Shown here: in pieces, positions 48,444 through 59,937 of the stretch
Position numbering within the stretch: position 1 is the stretch's first letter
How the letters are laid out: the number at the start of each line of letters is the position of its first letter
Assembly (NCBI RefSeq): GCF_032854445.1
Contig: NC_088301.1
Coordinates: 13,018,281 to 13,082,280 of the forward strand
DNA length: 64,000 nt
Direction: 5' to 3'
Source: Liolophura sinensis
Lineage: Eukaryota; Mollusca; Polyplacophora; Chitonida; Chitonidae
Notes under the pieces: model-generated
Databases searched by the model: none
The model's input: the letters and a program-made list of their open reading frames with translations, nothing else
What the model was told of the DNA's origin: nothing
Program-made: the position numbers and the translations under genes

Positions 48444-48868
48444 GTGAAGTGTGAACATTATTGGTCAATAGCAGTGAACTCTTTAATTGTTCTGTATCAG
48501 CGGATGAATAGATGTAAAGTAATTTATATAGAAAACACACAAAAAGTGCTTTGCAAATGGCAGCTTGTCGTCGAAGTGAACCATCTCTGTAAAAACTTCA
48601 AAAAGTGGTGGTTTAGAGAAGATTTCTCAATTGACGTGAACGCCAAGGGCAAAATAACTTTAAGATGTAAACTGTGCGCCCAACACCTTGCCGAAATAAC
48701 ATGCGAGGCCCAACGGCATTCGTTGAAAGGTACAATTTTGCCGTCTGTTCAGAACTACGTCTATGGAATTTCTTATGTTCACGAAACGAATATCTAACGA
48801 CATGTCTGGGGGACTCCACGACTGGGCCAAATCATATCTACAACGTGCCACAACTGAAACCAGCGTAA
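48444..48868 (+). pseudogene. Broken zinc-finger-like coding remnant, probably transposon-derived
   Basis: The frame from 48444 ends at 48795-48797. Its second half (from about 48597) looks protein-like: KKWWFREDFSIDV, a glycine-lysine turn, then LRCKLCAQH with C-x2-C followed by Cys and His at usable spacing, and SVQNYVYGISYVHETNI before TAA. Coding character then resumes in the next frame as SGGLHDWAKSYLQRA (about 48804-48848). At least one stop and one frameshift separate the parts, so the gene is dead here. I suspect a C2CH-type finger of a transposase-like family but cannot name it. Confidence 0.4.
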
Positions 48869-48873
48869 CCCTT

Positions 48874-48910
48874 TTGCTTAACCTTTTTGCCTAACCTATG
48901 GGTTAAGCAA
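48874..48910. other. 10-bp perfect hairpin after the coding remnant
   Basis: TTGCTTAACC (48874-48883) and GGTTAAGCAA (48901-48910) are inverted with a 17-base loop. GGTTAA words recur nearby to about 48980. It may be an end structure of the decayed element, or chance. Confidence 0.5.
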
Positions 48911-49596
48911 ATAAGTTTTATTAAACGAACTATGGGTTAACTGGAGTCTTTTTTTACGTAAATGTTTTTTTTTTTGGTTAAGTAAATTTTTGAATTTTCA
49001 AGGCCTGAATCTATAAGTTTTAAAGTGGTTGGATATCTTGTGTGCATGTATACATTTATTCTGATCCTTCTACACGCACTCTATTTGTCTAGCCGCATGC
49101 TGTTATAGTAGGACCTAATTAAAATGTAGGCCTTATTGCATTGGGGCTAAGCATCTCTGACATATATTTAGGTCAGATAACTTTCATTTTTCTGGTATGA
49201 TGTCAGAATGACATTCATTTCCAGAATATACAAGGGCAGATAATTTTAATGGAAGAGTTACCTGCCCTTCTTTGACCCACGCTGATTGTGGGTGTGCTCA
49301 GCTAAGGGCTAATCACGACTTGCAGTGCATTTTACGCCTTGCCTTGAAAAGATGGTAAGAATTACTATCCTGGCCTTCTGTTAGTCAACCAGGTCGTGCA
49401 AAATCAACTTACTTCACTTAGCAATGTTGCTCTTCAGCGTCAAAACTGCAATACCCTCATACACAAGTAACAAGGGCATGTGTGATTCTTAGTCTGTATC
49501 AACTCTCACCACAAAACAGACATGTGAATCAGGTTTGAATTCTTTTTTCATTCTCATTTTGGGAATATTGCTAACTCAGATTGTTACATATACTAT
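48911..49596. other. Inferred intron sequence, nothing recognised
   Basis: No exon or element classified. Confidence 0.45.
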
Positions 49597-49795
49597 CAGA
49601 CCCTTGACCCTTTAAGTTGCATGTTCAAATCTAGCCCTTGCTTTTTGAGCTACACCTTTGTTAAGAAATTTGTCAAATACGTGACGAAGACCCTTGGTTT
49701 ACTCCAGGCTCTGCAATTTCCTCCACTCATAAAGCTGACTGACTTTATATTAGGTGAAAATATCGTCAGCACGTTGTAAAGCATCATCCAGTGAA
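49597..49795 (+). mobile_element. SINE-C copy
   Basis: CAGACCCTTGACCC head, B-box-like CATGTTCAAATC, then CCCTTGGTTTACTCCAGG, CCTCCACTCATAAAGCTGAC and ACGTTGTAAAGCATC align with the copy at 45153-45406. Confidence 0.7.
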
Positions 49796-50962
49796 TCTAA
49801 GATTAACTTTGTTCTCTGAAATAACCCTGCTTTAGTTAGATTCTTAAGTAAAATGGCAGCTGCGACAATGTGTGTAATTATCGTACCCCTTGTGAAAGAA
49901 GCGATCTTAGGCTTTAGCCAAAATTTCAAATCACTTCAAAATTGTTGTTTCTGGTGTAACACAGTCAGAATATTGCTTGACAAAGTAAATTCTGATAAAT
50001 TTATTGTACAACAAATTTCAGCTAAAATAATGCAAAATTTTAATGATTAAAATTTTGACTTACGTCTAAGATAGGTTTGTGATCCCAGGGCCAGGACCAT
50101 GATTAACACCTCTAAATTCTTGCTCCTCAGACTTGTCATTTGTGTCCTGCTAGCACACTTAGACTTTGTCTGAGGAGTGCGTTTATAGGGGGTGGAAGTG
50201 TGATTGCATGCTTCAAATTCGATGGCCTGCAATGACAACATCTGCCTGGTTCATGAAACCAACTTAGAATGTACCATCATTTTTTTTTTTTGTCACATTC
50301 AACCAACAAATGGACATGATTCATCTGGTATAAAGCTATACTTAGATGTGCTTGTTCAGTGCAACAGAGGTTTGTGTGTATGAACATTGTATGTTTAATA
50401 TTCACCTGGTGTACAAAGTGTTAATGACAAGTAATAAAGTGCAAAGGGCCCACTGACCTACATGTACTTGTAAAAAAAATGTATATTACTGTCATCCAAA
50501 TTCACTGACATGTAAACAAATCTTCTGAAAGATATGTCATTTTGACATCGTGACCTAAAAATGTGCTATAGATAGGTTTACACAGATTAGCATGGGCAAT
50601 GCAGATGCTTGCAACATCTAGTGTATAGAGCATTATTTATCAGTGCATAACCGCAGCCTGGACATATGTTAAAAATCCATGGCTTGTATTTGATGACATT
50701 GTAGTGCTAAGGCGCCTAATTAATGTAATTAATATTTGACATGTTAGAAGTTAAAGTTAAGAACAAGTTAATGAGGTGAGGTCCAAAATTTTCAAGTATT
50801 GTCAGTGAAATGAGTGTAGCCAACATCTCTAAGATCAGAATTTTTAAAGTACAATGATATCAACATAAACACATCAAGTTAGTCAGCTTCACGTGTGACA
50901 AAGGAATTCATAAATCAGCATCACATTTACTGGATTTAATTGTATTTCTTGCAAGGTAGTTT
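49796..50962. other. Inferred intron sequence, nothing recognised
   Basis: Poly-T at 50279-50291. No exon recognised. Confidence 0.45.
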
Positions 50963-51098
50963 TTGCCAGTAACCTGCAGAGGGTTGTGGGTTTCCCCCAG
51001 ACTCTGCACGGTTTCCTCCCACTATAATGCGGGCCACTATCATATAAGTGAAATATTCTTGATTATGTTGTAAAACACCAATCAAATATATAAATAAA
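50963..51098 (+). mobile_element. SINE-A 3' half
   Basis: It has CAGTAACCTGCAGAGGGTTG, GGTTTCCTCCCACTATAATG, AAGTGAAATATTCTTGATTA, AAAACACCAATCAAAT and an AT tail. Confidence 0.88.
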
Positions 51099-51552
51099 TG
51101 CTATGTAGTTTTACCTATTAAATATCATAAGATTAAGCCAGTTTTCCATACCAGCTGAAAGTATGCTAGCCCACTAAAACAAAAAGTTACTGCTATCAAA
51201 TCCCACACACAAAGTAAATTTTCTTCCTAAACATCACCCTGTTTATACAGGCCGTAGAGCACTTCATTCTTCTGACCTTCTGTGATCAGCTGTTCAGCTC
51301 ACTCTTGCCTGATGCCATATTTCGAGTGAAATTAATCATTGTTGATGCTGATTGTCAGGAGTAAAAATCTGCCATGAATTTCTTTCGCGGAAAGCAAAAA
51401 AAAAACAAAAAAAAAAAACAAATGGATCTGGGAGAAATGTGCCTGAATTTGTTATTGGGCATGTTATCGGTCACAGGGCATGTGAACGCCTGTATGTTTT
51501 AGCACATTTTCCACGTAATTCATATGAAATTCTACTCGAACTGTGGACCGAT

Positions 51553-51674
51553 TTGCCACGTACAGCCGGAGAGGAAGCCAGCATGAGCATGGAACTCACA
51601 GAGACTGCATTGGTGGGGGGCTCCTAGGTCATTATGCTGTGCTAGCGCACTAACCAACTGAGCCACGGAGGCCC
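51553..51674 (-). mobile_element. SINE-A 5' half (tRNA head), minus strand
   Basis: Only the head end is present: minus-strand A box TGGCTCAGTTGG (51654-51665 on plus), then CTAGCGCA..., a B-box region with GAGTTCCATG, and the start of the body (CCGGCTGTACGTGGC). It is complementary in content to the 3' half at 50963 but in opposite orientation. Confidence 0.85.
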
Positions 51675-52369
51675 CATCCTCATTTTGGTTTTGTGTCTAG
51701 TAGCTGAAACACATACTCCTTATAGCGCATGCACCACCCTCTTAAATTACTGTCACCACTAGCAAATTTTGTACAGAAATCTTACACGAAGTGATGTCAG
51801 ACAAAACCAAAACTCTATCTCAACCTTTGTTTTTATTATTACTTATATGTATGCATTCTCTTTAGATAAAGTTTGTGAATGCACAATAGGATTCCAACAG
51901 ATGCCTGAAACAATTTTGTTGTTTTATGCAGATTATAGGTCTGCAAGAGAACTTTAGTGGTAAGACTTTAAAGTCTTAACAAGCCCGTGTGCATTGCTCA
52001 AGATCCAAAGGAGACCAAGGTTTAAATACAGACTGCATTGCCCATATAGTCTTGTCAAGGGTATGACTTTGAAAACCCCACCCTAAGCTACATGTGTGTC
52101 AGCCAGGTTGTCGGTTATATCAATACCTTCCTATCTCCACGCCCACGTGTGGAAATAAAAGCACACAGATACACTGTCCCACTTTATGTCACTGGAACGC
52201 ATGAAAAAGCTGTTACAGGAGGAAACATGAAACATGCCTTGTAGAGCTTGAGTTTTTATCATTGGCAACTTTGTTTTGTTGAAAATGAATTACATGTATA
52301 CTGGCTACATTTGTAGATGTTACCATTGTCTGAAATGTACTATTTTTTAATTTTTTTTTTATATGTATT
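51675..52369. other. Inferred intron sequence, nothing recognised
   Basis: No exon or element recognised. Confidence 0.45.
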
Positions 52370-52379
52370 TTCTTTCTTT

Positions 52380-52414
<35 letters not shown>
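52370..52414. repeat. Poly-T tract
   Basis: About 40 bases, nearly all T, with early C interruptions. It could be the reverse of a retro-inserted poly-A tail, but no gene body is evident beside it. Confidence 0.9.
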
Positions 52415-52853
52415 CCCTGAACAACTTACTCAACAGCAGTTTCCTTATACATTACATTATAATCAAAGGGTTGAGAATTGTCTGGTTAAAACTACCGGCC
52501 TTTGGCAAGTAACTGACTGACCTTCCCTGCTGAAATGTACATTTTTTATTACTGGATAATACAGAGAATGACGTATCTTGCCCAAACACGTTCTGTTGAT
52601 ATTTTACATATTTAACATGTGATTGGATGCTGTTTTGAAGAAGAATAGGGAATTGATTTTTCAGGTTGAAAACAAAATTTCCATTTATGCTTCACTTCAA
52701 TACAGGGTGATGATTTCAGATAGAAACAGGCGTGAAATTTATGTATGAAAACTTGATGTATTTAAACTCATTTTGTTTTTTTACTGTTTCTTGGATGAAA
52801 CATTTTTAGGCACAAACAGCATAATTGTGTGTTTTTCATTCCTTACTTTTTGT

Positions 52854-53129
52854 TCAGCCAGAAGGTGCACAATTCATGCCATTAGTTCTTAGTTCTTGTA
52901 CATATACCTTTTTTTGTACCTCTGAGGCCCATGCTATGAAACATTTGCAAACTGAGCCTGCACAATTTGTATGACAACATACAGTATAGAAATATGCCAC
53001 CTTGGTGAATGCACTTTGGGCAGCATTACGACAGCTTTGTAGAAAGGTTCTCTGATATCCGAATGCAAGGTGACTTGCCCAATTCCACCAAAGGCAGCAC
53101 AGCCTAACGACATTTTTACATTCATGCAT
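52854..53129 (-). other. Overlapping minus-strand ORFs, unproven
   Basis: Two frames are open together: 91 codons (52854-53129) and 63 codons (52934-53125). The shorter has a protein-like reading (GGIGQVTLHSDIREPFYKA, then LPKVHSPRW). Neither matches a family I know. Confidence 0.15.
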
Positions 53130-53539
53130 TACTTATGAATTAAGTAGTGGTAAGGGGTGTGCCCAAAATATCAGGTTTCCAAATTAGCCATCTCACAAAT
53201 GTGGTAATTTACAATGTATTGAACACAAAAAAATTAAAACATTTCATCTCCAAAACTTAATGAGTTAATGAAAGATCTCTTGCCTAGTAAAAGTGTGCTT
53301 TTAAATTTTGGATGTGACCAAATTATTAAGGCTAAGAACTACAATACAGAGTGTGCCACAACAAATGTAATTTAACAAGCATTCTATGATATGAAATATA
53401 TAATGTACATCTAACCAATGATATGTGACCCGTTCGAACAGATCCACAGTTTCGAACGTACTTCATCATAATCTTTGTGACAGGTTACAATCTGTCGGTA
53501 CATTTCGGATTTATTACATCTCATAGCACCTGTTACAAG

Positions 53540-53719
53540 TTAGTATGAGGTTATGGGATGTGCTAGGTTTGACACAGTGTCATCGTGTTTCTCTAACAGC
53601 ACATGTGACATGATGTTGTAGAGGTCGCTCTGCCCCAGCACGAAGTAACCCAGAATGTAACCTATCAACGCAGTATCATAGAAGTCCAACTTTCTCACCA
53701 GAAGTGTTAATAATTTCAT
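53540..53719 (-). CDS. Possible 59-codon small ORF, antisense to the inferred intron
   Basis: An ATG at 53719 opens 59 codons to TAA (53540-53542). The product reads MKLLTLLVRKLDFYDTALIG, then YILGYFVLGQSDLYNIMSHV, and ends in a charged, polar tail: a short hydrophobic N-terminus plus an aromatic helix-like stretch. Local composition is GC-richer than its surroundings, and an AATAAA on the minus strand lies about 30 bases past the stop (near 53507-53512). I recognise no family. It could be a nested small gene, a 3'-terminal exon or an old retrocopy; chance is also plausible. Confidence 0.25.
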   Translation of the reverse strand: MKLLTLLVRKLDFYDTALIGYILGYFVLGQSDLYNIMSHVLLEKHDDTVSNLAHPITSY

Positions 53720-54169
53720 GTAAAAACTGAAGCACTTGATTTTTGCTAAAATTTTTTGCCAGTTTTAGGAAACCTTAAACTTACAGGTGAAGATGTTTTT
53801 ACTGGTCGATCACTTTGAAGCAGTCATTGTTGATTGACATCCTTGTGAGAGAGAGATATAAAGCTGTTTCTTTTATAGGGCTTTAGCATAGATTATGCTT
53901 CATTGTCAGTTGCATGATTATATGGTTACGTTGGACCAAGGTCAGGCTGTAAAAAATTTGCAACCGAGGTTCCTGTACCTCCCTGGCTTTGCACATAACC
54001 AAAATAGAGTAAGTGAAGTATTGGTCTGTAAACTGTGGATGTATGGTCTCATGTTTGGTGTCTTTGACATGTGGTTCCAGTTAGGCAGCACCAGATAAAA
54101 CATCTTATAAGCAATGCTATATGAGAGTCAGCCAGGCCAAATTATAAAACTATCAGTGGATTATATTAA
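53720..54169. other. Inferred intron sequence, nothing recognised
   Basis: No exon or repeat classified. Confidence 0.45.
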
Positions 54170-54493
54170 TAGTAATGTTTATGTCACAATAGGTGAGTTA
54201 AGATACTCTGTATTCATAGTAATGTTTATGTCACAATAGGTGAGTCAAGATACTCTGTATTCATAGTAATGTTTATGTCACAATAGGTGAGTCAAGATAC
54301 TCTGTATTCATAGTAATGTTTATGTCACAATAGGTGAGTCAAGATACTCTGTATTCATAGTAATGTTTATGTCACAATAGGTGAGTCAAGATACTCTGTA
54401 TTCATAGTAATGTTTATGTCACAATAGGTGAGTCAAGATACTCTGTATTCATAGTAATGTTTATGTCACAATAGGTGAGTCAAGATACTCTGT
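54170..54493. repeat. Near-perfect 47-bp x 6.9 tandem array
   Basis: Units start at 54170, 54217, 54264, 54311, 54358, 54405 and 54452. The unit is TAGTAATGTTTATGTCACAA, then TAGGTGAGTCAAGATACTCT, then GTATTCA. The only difference I see is GAGTTA for GAGTCA in the first unit. Each of units 2-7 contains TGAGTCA, the AP-1 (TRE) consensus, every unit contains TGTTTAT, a forkhead-type core, and every unit contains AATAG followed by GTGAG, a 5'-splice-donor look-alike. Near-identity implies very recent expansion. Confidence 0.98.
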
Positions 54494-55124
54494 GACTGGA
54501 GAATTCTTGTGACAAGATGAGTGCTTGCCAGTTATTATGGATAGGTCATTTTTCTTGTCATAATTCTAGTATTCCCATAGCTGAAATAAGACATCCACTG
54601 GGAGTTGCAACTTGAACGATCAAACATTACTGCTGATGACTGGAGAGTTAACGATGACATGTCTTCCAAAGCCTATTTGAGTCTTAATTGACGTGAAAGA
54701 TTATGGTGAAATCAGTGACAAGGCTTAAGTGGAACAGTCATCTTTAAAATATCAAACGCATGAAAGCTTTGGTGATTATTTGATCTATTTTTATTTCTTT
54801 TTTCTTCTTTTCCTTTTCAGTCCACATTATTCTCTTATATTGTGAGTTGGAAACCCAAGTATGGCAAATTACTGACCGTATTTTTCTGCCAAGCTTTTAA
54901 TAGATGGATATAATGGCCTAGACGACCTTGTGACAGATCAAGATATAGGACTACATGTACATTTATGTCGTCATTAACCTTTTCATATTTTTTGAGAAAG
55001 GAAAGTAAATACATGGTCTTTGATTTACATTTTAATTGCCTTTATAGTTCATCCACATGCACATTTTGCACACAGGTCTTTAACACCATGATATGATTAT
55101 AATTTGCGTGTCTCTCAATTTAAT
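54494..55124. other. Inferred intron sequence, nothing recognised
   Basis: No exon recognised. Confidence 0.45.
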
Positions 55125-55345
55125 ATACCCTAATTTCTCAACATTTTAGCATGTAAAAAAGCAACTTTCATTGCAATTTCTGCATATTTTTGATTTGATT
55201 TTGTAGACAAAATTGCATTGGTTGGGTTGGCCAATTTCAGGGCTTGGCGAAAAGTATAATTTTATCGGTCTACACAGAATAATGCCTTCAGAATATCCTT
55301 GAATAAACACCTTGCATCTGAAAATGTTGAAAAATTACAGTACAT
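55125..55345 (-). mobile_element. R4 dispersed repeat, minus strand, copy 1
   Basis: Shared landmarks with the other R4 copies: AGCAACTTTCATTGCAA, GGCCAATTTCAGGGCTT, GTCTACACAGAATAATGCC, and AATATCCTTGAATAAACACC (reverse complement of the plus copies). There is no ORF and no tRNA-like head. Confidence 0.75.
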
Positions 55346-57496
55346 GTGCAGCAATGTAGTGCTAACCATTATGCCATTGCCCTAGGTATTGCATACTTTG
55401 CTCAGAAGATCAAACGGTTTGTAGTGATGCATCATACATCACTTCCAAAACCTGTGTACATGGTCATGTGCAGTTATTTAGTAGGGTGATGGGACTTGAT
55501 AAATGTCACTTGTTTAAAAAGTACCCTGAATGACCTAAAAAGTCGACCTAAAAAGATTCTCAGAGGTAAATAAATGTTGGGAGATGTTACCTCTGGTGCT
55601 AAAATTTACATTTTCCCAGTACAATATCATCCTACCTTCCAAACACTTCTCAAAGCATCTTTTTTAAAATCAATAAAATGCCCAGATTCTGAAAAAATAA
55701 GCAACTTAGCCATGGACGAAATTTTAGGTCATTTAAGGTATTGGCTTTGAGGGAGAATTTGAGCATACTGCATGTAATGTATGTTGGTGGAAGTGTGTAT
55801 GGGCCTTGTACATATATATTGTACTACCAGGGAAGGATTAAGGGATGTGAATAATGTACAGGAATGAGGAATATATGGCAGCAGAGGAAAGGCCCTCTAT
55901 CAGTATGCTTTAATTCAAAATAAATGTATGTGACCTTTCCATCCAGGTATACATGCAGGACCAATATGTTTATTAGGGCAGCACGTCATTAGGATAAAGC
56001 TTAAAATATTCTGTTGAATCTATATATAAGGCGGCTTTGATACTTGGCTGGGTGGGGGGTAGGGGCTGTAGGGGGAGTGTGTGATTGGCTTGTGTTTATA
56101 CCTAGCTCATGCAGGCCATGGATATTGATATCCCTTGACACCTATACAACATATCTCTGCACCATCTGGTTAACAGTACCACTATCCGCAAAGTATGCGA
56201 GTTGAAGCTGTTAACACCGTATGTAATAGATAAAGCTCCCTATACCCTCTCTTGTGGGTATTCTTTTTTGTATAGAGTACTGCAATTCAGGGAAAGTGCC
56301 ATGTGTGAAGAGTGCTAACTAGCCCCTGGGTTTGTGCAGCCCGGTTGTGCAAGAGACTGTAAATTTTGCGGCTGTCACTCATCTCTGGAGGAACTGGGTC
56401 ACTGGGGCAAGCTCTATCTATAAATGGAAACTCAGCGGAGCCAGATCATTGGCTAGTCTACGCTGGCTGCTTTCCAAGGGGAGCTCAATTCAATCCTCCA
56501 ACCTACTTGAGGACAGTAGCCTTGACTTGGCCTAGTTATGGCTCTACTATATCAGCAGGTTGTGGCAGCGGAGGATGCCAGTCTAGATAATAGGGTTAAA
56601 TGCTAATAGTGATTGGAGATCGTCCAAATTTTGTCACTTCAAACCTTGGATTATACTTTCGGCAGGTTGATCGAGTGGTTCTGACTTTACCATTCGTAAT
56701 TTCCGAAGCCCTCGTCCTTCCTGACATTTGTTCACTGGGAACAGACTGGGAAATAAAGACAAATAGATGCCTGGTATAAATTTATCCTTCAGGCATGCAT
56801 ATACCTGTGAGTGGTTAAGTTTCACTGTCTGTGGGCAGTGGTGTTAGTTGTCGGCTCGGAACTGGCATGGAAAAACCGAGTGCTACGTCTGACCTTTGCT
56901 CTCAGAAGTCCTTCAGTATTTACCAGGTAGCTGTCAGTGTGTAGACCTGTCTGCTGGATCAAGTTGATTAACACTGGGATACTGCCGATGCGGGTTTTGG
57001 TATGTATTTATATTGCTGCATACTCGGCAGTTTGGTTGAGCGTTTTTCTGCCTCTTTGCCAAGTTTTGCAGATGTTCATATTTTATTAATAAGAGATTTT
57101 TTTTGGTATGAATATATGTATCCAATTTGTAGGATTTTTTTTAATTGGATGAATGAGCATGTGGTTGATAATTTTTTTTTAATGATGCAATTCAAGATTA
57201 GGTGTTAAAAGTGTCTTGGTTTATGTTTTGAAATCATAAGAAATGAAAGAAATTAGTAAGGGGCTGATGGATTGCCCAGTAAACTTTTTACTTATTAAAT
57301 AATAAATGAAATAATTGCCTATCTGATACAATCAGTGTATTACTCTCCAGTGTATACATACTAAGAATTGTATTACATTTAGTTATCCAGTAAGCATCTT
57401 TTTTTTTAGCTATTTTTTAATAATCTTCATGGCTTATTTGAAGTACATGCAATTGCTGGGTTATTGCTAAACACTTGCCATGTTGACACATTTATG
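55346..57496. other. Inferred intron sequence with a GC-richer island
   Basis: 56325-56590 is clearly GC-richer than its surroundings and open in two plus frames (67 and 74 codons), but no domain is recognised. A G-rich patch lies at 56050-56080. Confidence 0.4.
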
Positions 57497-57622
57497 TGTT
57501 TATTTATTTATTTATTTATTTGGTGGGTGTTTTATGCCACACTCAAGAATATTTCACTTATACGACAACAACCAACATTATGGTGGGAGGAATCCGGGGA
57601 GAAACGTACGGCCATTGACAGG
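57497..57622 (-). mobile_element. SINE-A 3' half, minus strand
   Basis: It has the (TTTA)n tail, GGTGTTTTATGCCACACTC, ACGACAACAACCAACATTAT and GGTGGGAGGAATCCGGGGAG. Confidence 0.87.
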
Positions 57623-58096
57623 TTTTCACGAGATAAATTGGATGTAGTTATATTTTATATACTAGTAGGTAAACATATTGACAAAGTGTAGCTTGTGTAA
57701 AGTACATGTAACTATTGGCTGTTACCTGGTTTTAGTGGAATTCAGTTAATTTCATAGAGGATAAAGTCCCGGACAGATTCCACAAAGCCAATTTTAACTT
57801 CAGAGCTTACTTTTTTAGCCCTGTAAACTAAGTTTTTGACCACCTCATCAATGTTATATTGAGACAAATGTGTCAAAATTTCATTTTCCATTACCAAGAC
57901 CTAAACAGTGTGACAATGTTTTAAATTTTGACTTCAGTCAGAAATGTTTTTGTGGAATCAACCCCTGAGCCTGAGGCTTTGTGTTAACATGTGACTTGTT
58001 GGTCAGAATGAAGCTACACGTGTTGTTAGTTGAAGTGCAGATTTGTGTCAGAACAGAGAAAATCTTGATCTAGTAACAGTAACCTTATAACTGAGG

Positions 58097-58380
58097 ATCA
58101 AGAAATTGCTGGTTTGTCTTTCCACAGCTTTGTTGAGATAGCATGCCAAATGAAGTTAAATAAAGGAAATAAAATTCTCCTTAATGTTTCTGTTTTGGTG
58201 GTGCCAGGTAACGCTATCAACCACCTTTTAGAATATCAAGAAATAACTCATTTGTCTTTCGACAGCTTTGTTGAAACGCAGTGCCAAATGAACTGAGATA
58301 AAGGAAGATAATTCTCCTTGATTTTTGTTTTGTTTTTTTGTGTGGCGCCAGGTAAGGCTATAAACTATCTTTTAGACTGG
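58097..58380 (+). repeat. Tandem duplication of ~138 bp with splice-like signals in both copies
   Basis: Copy 1 (58097-58234) and copy 2 (58235-58380) align throughout. Each has a pyrimidine-CAG acceptor look-alike (TTTCCACAG, TTTCGACAG) and a donor look-alike (GCCAG followed by GTAACG or GTAAGG), delimiting 80 and 86 bases. Copy 1 is open in one frame (FVEIACQMKLNKGNK...); copy 2 has a stop. Pseudo-exon or element fragment. Confidence 0.8.
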
Positions 58381-58989
58381 AGAAGTACTGCAGATTTTCT
58401 TCTCCTATGCACACACAAAAGGCAGGAGAGCAACGGAACCATTTCAAGGTTACCTCCTGTATCAAATTGGGACAGAGAGGCATTCGTGTCCTGACTTTTC
58501 CTGCAGTATAACTTCACAACACCGGCAGGGAAGGATGTAGGTCATTTAGAATTGAAAACATTTCTGCACCTGATAAAATATAACAGTCGAGAGCAATTGA
58601 CAATTAATGCCTGCAGTTGGGTAACCACTAGGATATGTTCACAAGGGCTGCTTGTTTCAGAAGATACACGTACACATATATTGCATGTAGTATCTGCTGA
58701 AACTCTTTATTTGTATTTAAAAAAAGTGCCCAAAAGAGAAAAAATGCTTATTTTTGTATGTTGTATGAAAAGTGCCCAAAAGAGGTAATATTAAAGTAGT
58801 AACTGTATTTAAGTGTATATATATTTTTTTTGCAAATGACACATTTTCTCATTCCCAGTGGTTAATTCATCCTCCTTTCAGGTCCATGAGAGTTTCTTGT
58901 GATTAATTTCTTCTCTGAAAAACTTGAGTGTTGCCATCATAGGTATCATTTTAAGGTCTTTATGTGTTTCTGAAAGTGCATTTTTTCGC

Positions 58990-59285
58990 TGATCAATCTC
59001 TACGATTGTCCCAGCCTACCTCCAAAACCACCTCTGATACATTTACTCCAGTTCCTCAACCCTTTCGTATTTGAAAGAGCAACTTTCATTGCAAAGTATG
59101 CACATTTTTAATTGGAGTTTAAAGAAAAAAAAAATTGTTGGATTGGCCAGTTTCAGAGCTTCAAAAAAAAAGCATCATTGTACCAGTCTACACAGAATAA
59201 TACCCTCAGCATCCTTAGAATATACTGAATAAAACATCTTGCAAGTATGTGGAAAGGTTGAAGAATTCCAGTACACATGTAGATA
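58990..59285 (-). mobile_element. R4 dispersed repeat, minus strand, copy 2
   Basis: It has CTCCAAAACCACCTCTGATA, AGCAACTTTCATTGCAAAG, TTGGCCAGTTTCAGAGCTTC and GTCTACACAGAATAATACCC in the same order as copy 1. This is the longest version. Confidence 0.75.
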
Positions 59286-59308
59286 TGTATAGATATACTC
59301 TTAATCAT

Positions 59309-59695
59309 TTCATGCTGTTCTTCCAAGTCCAAGGTCTCTCATTTTGTGTAAGTGTTCCCTAAAATGCAATTATATTATTTCTAAATCTAACTGCAGTGCA
59401 GATGGATTTATTTCAAGGTATTTAGACAAACAGATGTAGTCTGTCTGGGTCAACTAGCTCCGTCAGATGTTTCTGAGCACATTGACATTTTAATACATAT
59501 TGAACTGACCAGGCACGTGCATGACATGCTGTTCTTCCAAATCCAAGGTCTCTTGTTTTCTGTAAATGTTCTGTAAAGTGCAATTAGATTAACTTTATGC
59601 CAAGGTAATGGATGATAATCTAGTTCAGTTAGTTCTGCGAGAAGTTTCAGTGCATATTGATGACATTTTTATGACGTGCTGATACGTACATGTGC
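59309..59695 (+). repeat. Tandem duplication of ~214 bp, diverged
   Basis: CATGCTGTTCTTCCAAGTCC starts copy 1 (59309) and ATGCTGTTCTTCCAAATCC starts copy 2 (59525). Both continue with AAGGTCTCT and GTGCAATTA/ATGCAATTA, and a weaker match to a GTTAGTTCTGCGAG / TAGCTCCGTCAG block. Confidence 0.75.
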
Positions 59696-59902
59696 ATCAA
59701 TTCTTGCATTCTCTTTGATGAAATATTCAGTATAGTTTTGTATCTGCCTTTTATAAACTTGCAAATTAGTAATTTATATTTTTTATGATACAAGATAAAG
59801 TTCATGATGTTTTCATATGAGGAATGTTTCAAAGTGCTTAAAGACATGAAAGAAAGACATTATAATATTTGATGTTGTTGTAGGAGAAATGAATGCAGTT
59901 TC

Positions 59903-59937
59903 TTTTTTTTTTTTTTTTTTCTTTTCTTTTTTTGTTG
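59903..59937. repeat. Poly-T rich tract
   Basis: About 35 bases, mostly T with a CTTTTC interruption. No function is visible. Confidence 0.85.

Noticed and set aside
52370-52414. Poly-A tail of a minus-strand processed pseudogene
   Set aside because: No coding body or target-site duplication could be found next to the tract.
54170-54493. CRISPR-like array
   Set aside because: The 47-bp units are contiguous with no unique spacers, and the DNA is animal.
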